A DNA stretch of 64,000 bases, taken from positions 1,182,760-1,246,759 of the forward strand of contig NZ_WJPK01000001.1 in assembly GCF_009649685.1 (NCBI RefSeq), read 5' to 3'. The position numbers and the translations under genes were made by a program. The notes below the pieces were generated by a model. It was not told the DNA's origin and did not search any database. It saw only the letters and a program-made list of their open reading frames with translations. The DNA comes from Flavobacteriaceae bacterium EG-1 (lineage in GTDB: Bacteria; Bacteroidota; Bacteroidia; Flavobacteriales; Flavobacteriaceae). Below are positions 1 through 8,544 of the stretch, piece after piece (position 1 is the stretch's first letter; each line of letters opens with the position of its first letter).

Positions 1-198
1 CCTTCTACTTTATCGTAGTTAGCTCTTTTTATTTTTAGATGGCCGGTCTAAGGAAATACTTAGAAAGTACTTTTAATGAATATAATATCAAAATTGTCAT
101 TGGTCTACTCCTTATAATTAAGAGTTTTAATCTTAATTTATTAACCCTTAATCGGCTTTAAAAACCATTAAATTATACTATAGTGTGATTTTTAAACT
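1..198. other. Intergenic sequence at window edge, no supported gene
   Basis: AT-rich sequence downstream of the DUF3307 gene. A 40-codon plus-strand frame (39-161) exists but has no promoter, partner or family resemblance, so I do not call it. The gene that would flank this stretch on the left lies outside the window. Confidence 0.5.
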
Positions 199-270
199 TT
201 AAATGCTTTTATAGACTATCCCTGTAATTATTGCTATACCAAAGCTCATTAAAGTACCAATAAGAATATA
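199..270 (-). pseudogene. In-frame C-terminal remnant of the DUF3307 gene beyond a TAG stop
   Basis: Reading the minus strand on in the same frame past the TAG at 273-271 gives 23 further sense codons and then TAA at 201-199. The residues begin YILIGTLMSF and end GIVYKSI, an apolar run typical of a transmembrane helix. A single substitution (GAG to TAG) in the last codon before this run would explain the arrangement. The tail has no start of its own. It is either a decayed C-terminus, a readthrough extension, or a sequencing error at one base. Confidence 0.6.
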
Positions 271-897
271 CTATGTTAATTTTCGGCTATTACTTTCTTT
301 TAAATCATTAAATCTAAATACCGATTTAGCGGTAATTAATAATCCGATAGCTTCCCATCTTCCTAGGATAATAAAAACAAGTACAAACAAGCGTTCAATA
401 ATTCCAATATATTTCCCAGCATTGGGTAGCGACTTATGATCAAATTCTATTTGATTTGACATACTTTCCAATAATTTCCCCATAATTATGGCTGCCGGAA
501 AAGTCACAAGCACAATAGCAGTAACAAAAGGCCAATCCATATTTTGAAAAATAGCAATTGTATGTTGTGTTAAATCTCCATAGAAAGCACAACAATATAA
601 TACCAGAATATGAAGAAGTTGATCAATAAAAAAGGGAACACTTTTTAGTTTAAAAAGTGGGTTTGCATACAATTTAGCGAGGTCGATTATATAGTGAGTA
701 ATAGCAATTATTAGTATCATTTTCCATGCAGATAGCTCCCATATTAATAACATACTTATTAAAAAATGCAACAGAACATGATAATATAAATACTTGGAGG
801 TCGCTTTGTTTACTTCTTTATGAATTACCCAACGACTAGGCTGTAATAAAAAATCGGCTATTAAATGGGCTAAAAATAGTTTTACAAATAAAATCAT
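271..897 (-). CDS. DUF3307 domain membrane protein, probably cut short by an internal TAG
   Basis: A 208-residue polytopic membrane protein. The N-terminus (HLIADFLLQP, about residues 11-20) is the typical DUF3307 opening, where a His and an Asp lie within the first helix. Several hydrophobic helices follow. The biochemical role of DUF3307 is not established. It overlaps the upstream SatD gene by 4 nt (ATGA), so the two are co-transcribed and probably translationally coupled; SatD and DUF3307 are commonly neighbours. The open frame resumes in phase after the terminal TAG for 23 hydrophobic codons, so the native protein was probably about 232 residues. Family assignment is fairly secure; whether the product works is unknown. 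Confidence 0.8.
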   Translation of the reverse strand: MILFVKLFLAHLIADFLLQPSRWVIHKEVNKATSKYLYYHVLLHFLISMLLIWELSAWKMILIIAITHYIIDLAKLYANPLFKLKSVPFFIDQLLHILVLYCCAFYGDLTQHTIAIFQNMDWPFVTAIVLVTFPAAIIMGKLLESMSNQIEFDHKSLPNAGKYIGIIERLFVLVFIILGRWEAIGLLITAKSVFRFNDLKESNSRKLT

Positions 898-1505
898 GGG
901 GCGATTTTTTTAGTTGATTCTTCGTAATAGGCGAGTAATTCTAGAACTAAATCTAATCTTGCTCTTTTTTGACGTTGACTCACAGCAGATTGTTTTATAT
1001 TTAATTGCTCCGCTATTACCTTTTGTGGCGCATTTGGATTTTCTAAAACTAAGGCCACTATTTCTGCTGATACTGGAGACCAATCATCAATAAAATCTAA
1101 AGCCAACTTTAACATTAAATTTAATGCTCGGTCGTTAAGCAAACTATTTGAAGCAAAAGACAAATTTAGTTTATTAGCTTTCAACGATTCAAAACTTCTA
1201 CCCGACAATATGTATGCAGGACCATTAGATTCGCTAACACCATTTCCTACAAATGTAATTTCACCAACGCCAATACCCATTCTTACATCCAGCCCTTTAA
1301 TAGATTTTATTAATGCTTTTATGTGCAGCGCAACTTCAAGAGCCTTTTCTACCGGTACTTTTAATTGAAATTCATCTCCTCTATAGATTTCCCAATCACG
1401 CGGTGGCTGTCCTATTTGATTAAAGTATTTCTTTAAAATATCTAGCCATGTTGAGGCCTTATACTTTTCGGAATTGATAATATCACCTGTTATTATTGCT
1501 TTCAT
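894..1505 (-). CDS. SatD family protein with C-terminal helix-turn-helix
   Basis: A 203-residue protein. The N-terminus (MKAIITGDIINSEKY) and the segment YRGDEFQLKV near residues 41-50 are typical of the SatD family. The last 50 residues (PQKVIAEQLNIKQSAVSQR) form a clear helix-turn-helix of the sigma-70 region 4 or MarR-like kind, so the protein probably binds DNA. It heads a two-gene operon with the DUF3307 membrane protein (4-nt overlap). Upstream, between it and the ICMT-like gene, lies a perfect 10-bp inverted repeat with an extra half-site, which is a plausible autoregulatory operator. The family name comes from Streptococcus satD; a precise function is not known. ATG start at 1505. Confidence 0.8.
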   Translation of the reverse strand: MKAIITGDIINSEKYKASTWLDILKKYFNQIGQPPRDWEIYRGDEFQLKVPVEKALEVALHIKALIKSIKGLDVRMGIGVGEITFVGNGVSESNGPAYILSGRSFESLKANKLNLSFASNSLLNDRALNLMLKLALDFIDDWSPVSAEIVALVLENPNAPQKVIAEQLNIKQSAVSQRQKRARLDLVLELLAYYEESTKKIAP

Positions 1506-1531
1506 GTATAAGTTAAAACGCTAATATAGTA

Positions 1532-1585
1532 AAATATAAGCATAAATAGTAATATTTTTAAATATAAGTCATTAAACTTATATTT
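1532..1585 (-). promoter_or_regulatory. Putative operator: perfect 10-bp inverted repeat upstream of satD
   Basis: AAATATAAGT (1560-1569) and ACTTATATTT (1576-1585) are exact reverse complements separated by 6 nt. A third copy of the half-site AAATATAAG lies at 1532-1540. The cluster sits 27-80 bp upstream of the SatD start codon. No T-tract follows on the minus strand, which argues against a terminator of the preceding gene. Binding by SatD itself is inference. Confidence 0.4.
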
Positions 1586-1609
1586 GCTTAATAGTTTTTC
1601 AAAACAAAA

Positions 1610-2062
1610 TCAAAACCAACGTCTTACACTCTTACGATATAATTGATACTCATTGCCAAATATTTTAGCAAGTATTTTTTCTTCTGGTACAATCTGAAAT
1701 CTATTCATATAAGAAACAAAAAAAGCAGCTAGTAATGCATTAAAAGCATTTCCTAAATGCATAGCAAACCCAATTAACACGAATAAAAGCCCTAAATACA
1801 TAGGATTACGACTAAATGCAAATATTCCACTCGTAACTAACGAAGAGGCCTTTTCTGGTTTTCTAGGGTCAACAGTTGTCTTATCTTTAAAAAAATGACC
1901 CACGGAAAATAAGCCAATTACAACTCCAAAAGTAAAGAAGCAATAACTTAACACATCTCGTCCAAAAAAATCAAATTCTCCAAAAGGCAAAAAACAAGCA
2001 AGTAAATACATCAATAATCCAAAAATAAAAAAAACGGCAACGGGCGGTAATTTTAATTCCAT
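1610..2062 (-). CDS. Isoprenylcysteine carboxyl methyltransferase-like (ICMT/PEMT) membrane protein
   Basis: A 150-residue integral membrane protein with four or so hydrophobic segments. The C-terminal half has the family signature: SRNPMYLGLL near residues 84-93, then EEKILAKIFGNEYQLYRK near the end, which together form the SAM and substrate site in ICMT/PEMT-type methyltransferases. Bacteria lack prenylated proteins of the eukaryotic kind, so the true substrate (perhaps a lipid or small thiol) is unknown. It is transcribed divergently from rdgB across only 42 bp. Confidence 0.8.
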   Translation of the reverse strand: MELKLPPVAVFFIFGLLMYLLACFLPFGEFDFFGRDVLSYCFFTFGVVIGLFSVGHFFKDKTTVDPRKPEKASSLVTSGIFAFSRNPMYLGLLFVLIGFAMHLGNAFNALLAAFFVSYMNRFQIVPEEKILAKIFGNEYQLYRKSVRRWF

Positions 2063-2104
2063 CTTATAAAATTACTATTTTCGAAAATATTATATCAACT
2101 AAAT

Positions 2105-2680
2105 ATGAAACTTGTATTTGCCACTCATAATCAAAACAAATTAAAAGAAGTACAATTACTATTGCCAAATCATATAACATTACTATCATTAGATGATATT
2201 GGCTGCACTGAAGAAATTGCAGAAACAGCTGAAACACTTGAAGGTAACGCAAAAATAAAAGCCGATTACGTAACTAAGAACTATGGTTTATCCTGTTTTG
2301 CTGATGATACTGGACTTTTAGTAGATGCGTTAAATGGAGCACCAGGGGTTTACTCAGCAAGATATGCAGGCGAACAAAAAAATGACGAAGACAATATTAA
2401 TAAACTACTAAAAACACTAACCAACGAAAACCGATCAGCTCATTTTAAAACTGTTATAGCATTAAATTTAAATAATGAAAGTTATTTTTTTGAGGGTAAA
2501 GTTTTTGGTACTATATCCAAAAAAAAATCAGGTATTGAAGGCTTTGGTTATGATCCAATTTTTATTCCTAAAGAATTTAAGAAAACATTTGCTGAACTTC
2601 CGATTAGCATAAAAAACAAAATTAGTCACCGTGGAAAAGCCATCCATAAATTGATAACATATTTAAAAACAATAAACTAA
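2105..2680 (+). CDS. rdgB: Non-canonical purine NTP pyrophosphatase (RdgB/HAM1)
   Basis: A 191-residue cytosolic enzyme that hydrolyses dITP, XTP and ITP to monophosphate and pyrophosphate, keeping deaminated purines out of DNA and RNA. Diagnostic blocks are visible: FATHNQNKLKE at residues 5-15 (substrate-binding N-terminus), ADDTGL near 66-71, PGVYSARYAG near 79-88, GFGYDPIF near 145-152 and SHRGKA near 174-179. Length matches the family. The stop overlaps the next start by 1 nt (TAATG), so the DUF4337-like gene is probably co-translated. Confidence 0.96.
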   Translation: MKLVFATHNQNKLKEVQLLLPNHITLLSLDDIGCTEEIAETAETLEGNAKIKADYVTKNYGLSCFADDTGLLVDALNGAPGVYSARYAGEQKNDEDNINKLLKTLTNENRSAHFKTVIALNLNNESYFFEGKVFGTISKKKSGIEGFGYDPIFIPKEFKKTFAELPISIKNKISHRGKAIHKLITYLKTIN

Positions 2681-3324
2681 TGTCACAAAAAAATACCAAT
2701 ATAAAAACCGTTGAAGTATCAGTAGCATCTGAAAAAGCGGAAGCTATTGGTGGAGTGTTAATTGCATTCTTCGCAGCGTTAATGGCTATATCGCAAATGA
2801 TTAATGGCGAATTTGAAGAAGAAATGATGATTGCTCATAACCGAGTAGTAAACTATTCTAGTTGGTATCAATCAAAGAGTATAAAAGAGAGCCTAAAAGA
2901 GAGCGAACTAGATTATTTAGAAGCTTTATTGCAAACGAATTTAATTGCAGAAGAAAATAAATCAACGATAATAGCATCAATAAACAGTTCAAAAGAGAAG
3001 ATAAGTAAGTACGACGCAGAGAAAAAAGAAATATTAGTTGGTTCGGCAAACATTCCAAAAGAAAAATGGACACAAGATCTTGATGGTGAATTAGGCAAGA
3101 TAGTAGGCGTAAAAGAATGGGAAGAATTGGCAAAACAATACGACGATGCAACTAAAAAGTTTGATATCGCCATGCTTTTTTTTCAAATCAGTATTGTACT
3201 AGGTGCTGTTTGTATTATAATTTATGATAGCCCTAAACTCCAAAAATCATTTATAGTACTCATGGTAATTTTTGGGATTACTGGTACAATAACGGCTATA
3301 TATGGCTATATGATAGCACCTTAG
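2680..3324 (+). CDS. DUF4337-like membrane protein
   Basis: A 214-residue protein with one N-terminal membrane helix (about 22-40), a long polar helical middle and two C-terminal helices (about 165-212). The block SSWYQSKSIKESL (about 60-72) resembles the W-x-x-YQ-x-K-S-x-K motif of the DUF4337 family. Function unknown. It overlaps the rdgB stop codon by 1 nt, which suggests an operon rather than a functional link. No terminator is obvious before the helicase promoter. Confidence 0.65.
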   Translation: MSQKNTNIKTVEVSVASEKAEAIGGVLIAFFAALMAISQMINGEFEEEMMIAHNRVVNYSSWYQSKSIKESLKESELDYLEALLQTNLIAEENKSTIIASINSSKEKISKYDAEKKEILVGSANIPKEKWTQDLDGELGKIVGVKEWEELAKQYDDATKKFDIAMLFFQISIVLGAVCIIIYDSPKLQKSFIVLMVIFGITGTITAIYGYMIAP

Positions 3325-3346
3325 TTAACAATTGAATAATTAGCTG

Positions 3347-3354
3347 TACCTTTG
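3347..3354 (+). promoter_or_regulatory. Minus-7 element TACCTTTG of the DEAD-box helicase
   Basis: Exact match to the Bacteroidota TAnnTTTG element, with TTA at 3325-3327 in the minus-33 position (19-bp spacing). Transcription would start near 3361, giving a leader of about 100 nt before the helicase ATG. Confidence 0.6.
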
Positions 3355-3360
3355 CGCCTT

Positions 3361-3463
3361 TATTAACCGCCGCCGGTATGGCAGGTGTTGCGCTGAGTTC
3401 AGTAGGTTATATGCGATAATCGCTCTATGCAACACACATATTTGCGATTTAGTATAACATAAA
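3361..3463 (+). ncRNA. Structured 5' leader of the DEAD-box helicase mRNA (candidate cis-regulatory RNA)
   Basis: About 100 nt of untranslated RNA that is GC-richer than its surroundings (for example CCGCCGCCGG near 3367-3376). GTGTTGC (3385-3391) pairs exactly with GCAACAC (3429-3435), closing a large loop that contains further short complementary runs such as GCGAT/ATCGC (3413-3423). Cold-inducible helicase mRNAs often carry long regulatory leaders. The structure is inferred from complementarity only. Confidence 0.45.
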
Positions 3464-5269
3464 ATGAACAAATTTGAAGCGCTAGGGTTACAACAAACCT
3501 TATTAGACGCAGTTGCTGACATGGGTTTTGAAAACCCTTCAGAAGTACAAGAAAAAGCAATTCCAATTTTATTGGAAGACGAGACCGACTTGGTAGCTCT
3601 CGCACAAACAGGAACAGGTAAAACAGCAGCTTTTGGTTTTCCTCTAATTCAAAAACTACATGCAGATAGTAGAACTACTCAAGGTTTGATTCTCTCTCCT
3701 ACTCGTGAACTGTGTTTACAAATTACTAATGAGTTAAAACTTTACTCAAAGTACGAGAAGAATATAAATGTAGTTGCCATTTATGGTGGAGCAAGCATTA
3801 CAGAACAAGCTCGACAGATAAAACGTGGTGCACAAATAGTAGTTGCAACACCAGGGCGTATGAAAGATATGATTGGCAGACGCTTGGTAGATATCTCTAA
3901 AATTGATTATTGCATTCTAGATGAAGCAGATGAGATGTTAAACATGGGCTTTTTTGAAGATATAAAAGAGATTCTTTCAAATACTCCAGATGAAAAATCC
4001 ACATGGTTATTTTCAGCGACCATGCCGAAAGAGGTTTCGGTAATTGCGAAGAAATTTATGCACAAACCACAAGAAATAACGGTTGGTGCTAAAAATTCCG
4101 GTACCGATACTGTACAACATGAGTACTATGTAGTGAGTGGACGAGATCGCTACCCAGCATTAAAAAGGTTAGCAGATGCTAATCCAGATATATTCTCAGT
4201 AGTATTTTGTAGAACTAAAAGAGACACTCAGCGTGTAGCCGAAAAGTTAATAGAAGACGGATACAATGCAGGTGCTTTACATGGAGATCTTAGTCAAAAC
4301 CAAAGAGATTTGGTGATGAGTTCGTTTAGAAAAAAACAAATTCAAATGTTAGTTGCTACTGATGTGGCAGCTCGTGGTATTGATGTAGACGATATTACTC
4401 ATGTAATCAACTATCAATTACCAGATGAAATTGAAACTTACAATCACCGCAGTGGTCGTACAGGTCGTGCAGGTAAGTCGGGAATATCGATGGTAATTGT
4501 AACGCGCAGTGAAATGCGTAAAATAAGTGCTATTGAGAGAAAAATAAAACGTGATTTCATCAGCAAGAAAATTCCAACTGGAATCGAAATATGCGAAACA
4601 CAGCTGTATCATTTGGCAAACAAAATAAAAGATACGGAGATCAATACCGACGTTGAAAATTATTTACCAGCCATTAATGACGTTCTTGAAGGTATTGACC
4701 GCGAAGAACTTATTAAAAAAATAGTTTCAGTAGAATTTACAAGATTCTCTAATTATTATAGTAAATCGAAAGATTTAAATAGTTCTGGTCCTGATCGTGA
4801 ACGAGGTAATGACAGAAGTGACAGAGGTAGAAACGACCGAGGGAATTCATCAGATGGCTCTGTTCGTTACTTCATCAATGTTGGTGAAAAAGACGGTTAT
4901 GATTGGATGACTTTAAAAGATTTCTTAAAAGATAAATTAAGTTTAGGTCGCGATGATGTGTTTAAGGTAGATACTAAAGATGCATTCTCCTTTTTTAATA
5001 CCGAAGCAGAACACACCGATGCCATCTTAGCATTCTTTACAGAATATAAAGAGAATGGTAGATTTATAAATGTTGAAGTTTCTAAGAGTCCGGAAGGCGG
5101 ACGTGGTGGCCGTAACAGAGGTCGTAGAAGCTACAAAGGTGGTTCAGGCGGAGGTAACTCCGGACGAGGTGGATCTTCAAGAGGTCGCGATCGAAAATTT
5201 TCCAAAGGAAGTGCTTCAAATTCCGGTAAAAGGAGAAGCAGTAGTAAGAAAAAAAGTGGTTTTTACTAG
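3464..5269 (+). CDS. DEAD-box ATP-dependent RNA helicase with DbpA-type RNA-binding domain (DeaD/CsdA-like)
   Basis: A 601-residue RNA helicase. Motifs in order: a Q-motif region near 3-30, Walker A AQTGTGKT (47-54), PTREL, DEAD (153-156), SAT, and HRSGRTGRAG (from 328). Residues about 467-540 form a DbpA/CsdA-like RNA-binding domain (VRYFINVGEKDGYDW...). The last 60 residues are an Arg/Gly/Ser-rich tail likely to bind RNA non-specifically. The expected role is remodelling of rRNA or mRNA structure, often important at low temperature. It is monocistronic: its own promoter and structured leader precede it, and a strong hairpin terminator follows. Confidence 0.95.
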   Translation: MNKFEALGLQQTLLDAVADMGFENPSEVQEKAIPILLEDETDLVALAQTGTGKTAAFGFPLIQKLHADSRTTQGLILSPTRELCLQITNELKLYSKYEKNINVVAIYGGASITEQARQIKRGAQIVVATPGRMKDMIGRRLVDISKIDYCILDEADEMLNMGFFEDIKEILSNTPDEKSTWLFSATMPKEVSVIAKKFMHKPQEITVGAKNSGTDTVQHEYYVVSGRDRYPALKRLADANPDIFSVVFCRTKRDTQRVAEKLIEDGYNAGALHGDLSQNQRDLVMSSFRKKQIQMLVATDVAARGIDVDDITHVINYQLPDEIETYNHRSGRTGRAGKSGISMVIVTRSEMRKISAIERKIKRDFISKKIPTGIEICETQLYHLANKIKDTEINTDVENYLPAINDVLEGIDREELIKKIVSVEFTRFSNYYSKSKDLNSSGPDRERGNDRSDRGRNDRGNSSDGSVRYFINVGEKDGYDWMTLKDFLKDKLSLGRDDVFKVDTKDAFSFFNTEAEHTDAILAFFTEYKENGRFINVEVSKSPEGGRGGRNRGRRSYKGGSGGGNSGRGGSSRGRDRKFSKGSASNSGKRRSSSKKKSGFY

Positions 5270-5280
5270 GAGATAAAATA

Positions 5281-5324
5281 TAACTCGTTTAAACTATTTT
5301 GGTTTAAACGAGTTAATTCTTTAT
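5281..5324 (+). terminator. Terminator hairpin after the helicase
   Basis: TAACTCGTTTAAAC (5281-5294) pairs perfectly with GTTTAAACGAGTTA (5302-5315), a 14-bp stem with a 7-nt loop, followed by T-rich sequence. Confidence 0.8.
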
Positions 5325-5389
5325 TAAAAATCTGCTCAAAACCTTTTTTTTCATTTGTTTAGCACTCCGAAACAACTGATTTAGTGTCA

Positions 5390-6172
5390 ATGCGTAAATT
5401 TATACTACTTTTCACCTTATTATATGGAATAACTTCTATTGCACAAGATATAGAAGAAGAGGCCCCTCAACTTAGAGAATTTAATGCTATTGTAGTAAAC
5501 GCTCAAGATGAATCTGTAATGGAATCAGTACACATTGTTAACTTGAATCAAGTTATAGGTACCATTACCAATGAAAAAGGTGAATTCAAAATTGATGCCG
5601 CTGTTAATGACACGCTTTACTTTTCTTTCTTGGGGTTTAAATCCCAAAAAATTAGAATTACTAATGACATGTTTAAGTTTAAAGAAACTAAAATTTCTTT
5701 AACTGAGTTGGCCTATGCCTTAGAAGAAGTTATAGTAAAGCCATACCAACTTACAGGGTATCTAGAAATTGATGTAAAGAACATTCCTATAAACAATGCT
5801 TATCAATATAGTATTTCTGGTTTAAACGTTAGTTATGAGGCAGGAAATAAAAGTCCAAGTGCTGTTACAAAAGTTCTAGGCGCAATATTAAACCCTGCGG
5901 ATCAACTTAGAAATTTATTTGGAAGAAAACCAAATAACATGCGAAAGCTCCGAAAAGTAAAAGCAGATGACCACATAAGAGATCTTTTGGCCGCAAAATT
6001 TGACCGTGAGGCATTAACAGAACTCTTAAACATGGAAAAATTAGATATTGAGGATATCCTAAACAATTGTAATTATTCTAAATCATTTATACGAACAGCT
6101 AACGATCTTCAAATTTTAGATGCCATAAGTAGCTGTTATGAAGATTTCAAAGTATTAAATCGTAAAAAATAA
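5390..6172 (+). CDS. Exported protein with carboxypeptidase-like regulatory (peptidase-associated) domain
   Basis: A 260-residue protein. I place the start at the ATG at 5390; a GTG two codons earlier is possible. Residues 1-18 are a signal peptide ending SIAQ. Residues about 30-115 match the CarboxypepD_reg-like beta-sandwich common at the N-terminus of Bacteroidota outer-membrane proteins: a glycine-rich turn (GTITNEKGEF) followed by LYFSFLGFKSQKI. No TonB barrel follows; the remainder is mixed helical and unrecognised. It is probably periplasmic or surface associated. The molecular role is unknown. Confidence 0.75.
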   Translation: MRKFILLFTLLYGITSIAQDIEEEAPQLREFNAIVVNAQDESVMESVHIVNLNQVIGTITNEKGEFKIDAAVNDTLYFSFLGFKSQKIRITNDMFKFKETKISLTELAYALEEVIVKPYQLTGYLEIDVKNIPINNAYQYSISGLNVSYEAGNKSPSAVTKVLGAILNPADQLRNLFGRKPNNMRKLRKVKADDHIRDLLAAKFDREALTELLNMEKLDIEDILNNCNYSKSFIRTANDLQILDAISSCYEDFKVLNRKK

Positions 6173-6221
6173 ATTTTCTTTTCCCAGCATCATTTTATAG
6201 TTTTAGGAAAAATAGCTATAA

Positions 6222-7913
6222 ATGAAGAAACTTCTGATTGCCCTTGCAGTGTTTTCTTTTGTAATTAGTTGTAAGCAACAAGAAAAAGAATCAATAAAAG
6301 CAACTGCAGTAGTTAACGATTCTATTAGCTATCCTAAGCGAAAGGCACCTTTTATTTGGAATGCTGCTAATGTTTACTTTCTTCTCACAGATCGCTTTAA
6401 TAATGGTGATACAACGAATGATATTAATTACGAACGAAAAGATTCAACAGCTCTATTAAGAGGTTTCATGGGTGGTGATATCGCCGGAATAACAAAAAAA
6501 ATAAAAGAGGGTTACTTTACGGATTTAGGTATAAATGTAATTAGGTTTACACCAGTAGTTGAAAATATTCATGGAACAGTAGATAATGGTGCAGAAATAA
6601 CCTACAGTTATCATGGGAATTGGACAAAGGATTGGACGACACTAGATGCCAATTTTGGCACCAAGAATGAATTTCAAACCCTTATTGATACGGCACACAA
6701 ATATGGTATTCGAATACTTATGGATGTTGTTTTAAACCATACAGGTCCAACTACAGAGCATGACCCCTTATGGCCTAAAGAATGGGTTAGAACATCGCCT
6801 AAATGTGAGTTCACTAATTATGAAAACACAACTAATTGTTCGCTTTTCGAGGGCTTACCAGATATACTTACAGCATCAAAAGAAGCTATAAAACTACCTG
6901 ATCATTTATTAGCAAAATGGAAAGCCGAAGGCAGATTAAGTCAAGAGCTTGATGAATTACAATTATTTTTTGAACGTACAGGTTATCCTCGAGCACCTAA
7001 ATATTATATAATTAAATGGCTTACAGATTATATAAAAGAATTCGGAATAGATGGGTATCGAGTAGATGCAGTAAGAAATGTAAATGAAGAAACATGGTTA
7101 GAATTATATAAAGAAGCATCGTATTCATTTAATATGTGGAAAAAAAGAAATCCAGATAAAATTCTCGATAACAATCCATTTTTTATGACAGGTGAAGTTT
7201 ATGGATACAATATTTCTAATGGACTTGAATATGATTTTGGAGATAAAAAAGTTAATTATTTCAATTACGGATTTCAAAGTTTAACAAACTTTGAATTAAA
7301 GAATGATGCCCAAAAAGACTACGATAATGTTTTTCAAAAATACAGTAAGCTTTTGCATGGTAAACTTAAAGATAAGTCTGTATTAAATTATATGACATCA
7401 TACGACAATAGCTCACCTTTTGACTTAGACAGATCAAAACCTTATAAAACTGCGAACTATTTATTGTTGACACCCGGAGTATCGCAAATCTATTATGGAG
7501 ACGAAACTACCAGAGATATAACAATTGAAGAGGCGAAAGGAGATGCTACTTTTCATTCATTCATGAATTGGGAAGAGTTACAAAGTTCTCAAGAAATTAA
7601 AAAAATACTCCAACATTGGCAAAAATTAGGAAAGTTCCGAGACAACCATCCCGCTATTGGAGCAGGTCGGCATCAAAGATTAGCTAAAAAACCGTACGTA
7701 TTTAGTCGCACATATATTAATGGTAATTATAAAGATAAGGTAGCTATTGGACTCGATTTGCCAATTGGAAAAAAATCACTTTGGGTAAAGGGTTTTTTTG
7801 GCAACGGAACAAAATTAATTGATACTTATTCAAACACCGAAGTTTTAGTAGAACATGGTAAAGTACTTTTGGATAATAAAAACACCGTGGCTTTATTAGA
7901 GTTGGCTCCATAA
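6222..7913 (+). CDS. GH13 alpha-amylase family lipoprotein
   Basis: A 563-residue glycoside hydrolase. The signal peptide ends in a lipobox with Cys17, so it is probably anchored at the outer membrane or surface. The GH13 (beta/alpha)8 barrel is clear: region I ILMDVVLNHTG, region II GYRVDAVRN with nucleophile Asp282, region III MTGEV with acid/base Glu325, and region IV TSYDNSS with Asp395. The early block VYFLLTDRFNNGDTTND is typical of extracellular amylases acting on alpha-1,4-glucans. No SusC/SusD pair is adjacent. A C-terminal beta domain follows the barrel. Exact substrate preference cannot be read from sequence. Confidence 0.93.
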   Translation: MKKLLIALAVFSFVISCKQQEKESIKATAVVNDSISYPKRKAPFIWNAANVYFLLTDRFNNGDTTNDINYERKDSTALLRGFMGGDIAGITKKIKEGYFTDLGINVIRFTPVVENIHGTVDNGAEITYSYHGNWTKDWTTLDANFGTKNEFQTLIDTAHKYGIRILMDVVLNHTGPTTEHDPLWPKEWVRTSPKCEFTNYENTTNCSLFEGLPDILTASKEAIKLPDHLLAKWKAEGRLSQELDELQLFFERTGYPRAPKYYIIKWLTDYIKEFGIDGYRVDAVRNVNEETWLELYKEASYSFNMWKKRNPDKILDNNPFFMTGEVYGYNISNGLEYDFGDKKVNYFNYGFQSLTNFELKNDAQKDYDNVFQKYSKLLHGKLKDKSVLNYMTSYDNSSPFDLDRSKPYKTANYLLLTPGVSQIYYGDETTRDITIEEAKGDATFHSFMNWEELQSSQEIKKILQHWQKLGKFRDNHPAIGAGRHQRLAKKPYVFSRTYINGNYKDKVAIGLDLPIGKKSLWVKGFFGNGTKLIDTYSNTEVLVEHGKVLLDNKNTVALLELAP

Positions 7914-7972
7914 TATTTGTACTAATAAAAATTTATTTTTTTCATTTACTTATCCATACTAAATTCTTAAAA

Positions 7973-8500
7973 CTATTGCTCTAAAATTTCTTTCATAGCA
8001 GCCAATCCAGCTTCAAAATCTTTACCTACCATTTTATCCATACTCATAAATAAAGTCATGATGCTCATTGGAAATTTATTTTTCCCAGTAAATCCCCATG
8101 TGACTATTGTATTATTAGGTGTAGTATCATTAACAGTTAAATAGCAATCAGAAGTTGATTTCCAAGGTTTCAAAAAGCGTAATTCAGAATCAATACGTTC
8201 ACCATTAACAATCTTTTTGATTTCTTGTTCTCCCTCTCCTACTTCTTTATTACCTACCCAATGACTTATACAACCCACTTCACCATCGATCCCTGTAAAT
8301 GTCTTTTTCATATTCGGATCTTTTTTCGCCCACGGAGACCATTCGTCCATTTTTTTTAAGGACCTTAGATAATCAAAAACTTCTTGTTTGGGTCTTGAAA
8401 CTTCAATAGAACGAGAGACATTATAGTTGGTTGGGGCAATTAATGCCAAAAGTAATATCAACGTTAAAATTGCCAAAATTATATAAAGAACTAAATACAT
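7973..8500 (-). CDS. SRPBCC superfamily protein with N-terminal membrane anchor
   Basis: A 175-residue protein: one strongly hydrophobic helix (about 2-23) followed by a START/polyketide-cyclase-like fold. The segment SIEVSRPKQEVFDYLRSL (about 31-48) is the usual beta1-alpha1 opening of this fold, and WSPWAKKDPNM follows. SRPBCC folds bind hydrophobic ligands; the ligand is not known. It lies 44 nt downstream of trmH in the same direction, so it may be read from the trmH promoter. It is convergent with the amylase. Confidence 0.8.
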   Translation of the reverse strand: MYLVLYIILAILTLILLLALIAPTNYNVSRSIEVSRPKQEVFDYLRSLKKMDEWSPWAKKDPNMKKTFTGIDGEVGCISHWVGNKEVGEGEQEIKKIVNGERIDSELRFLKPWKSTSDCYLTVNDTTPNNTIVTWGFTGKNKFPMSIMTLFMSMDKMVGKDFEAGLAAMKEILEQ

Positions 8501-8544
8501 GATATTGATTTTTAGATGGTTAACAATTAAATATAATAATAAAG

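Noticed and set aside
39-161. A 40-codon plus-strand frame (MAGLRKYL...) at the left edge
   Set aside because: Short, AT-driven composition, no promoter element and no family resemblance. It could be chance in such AT-rich DNA.
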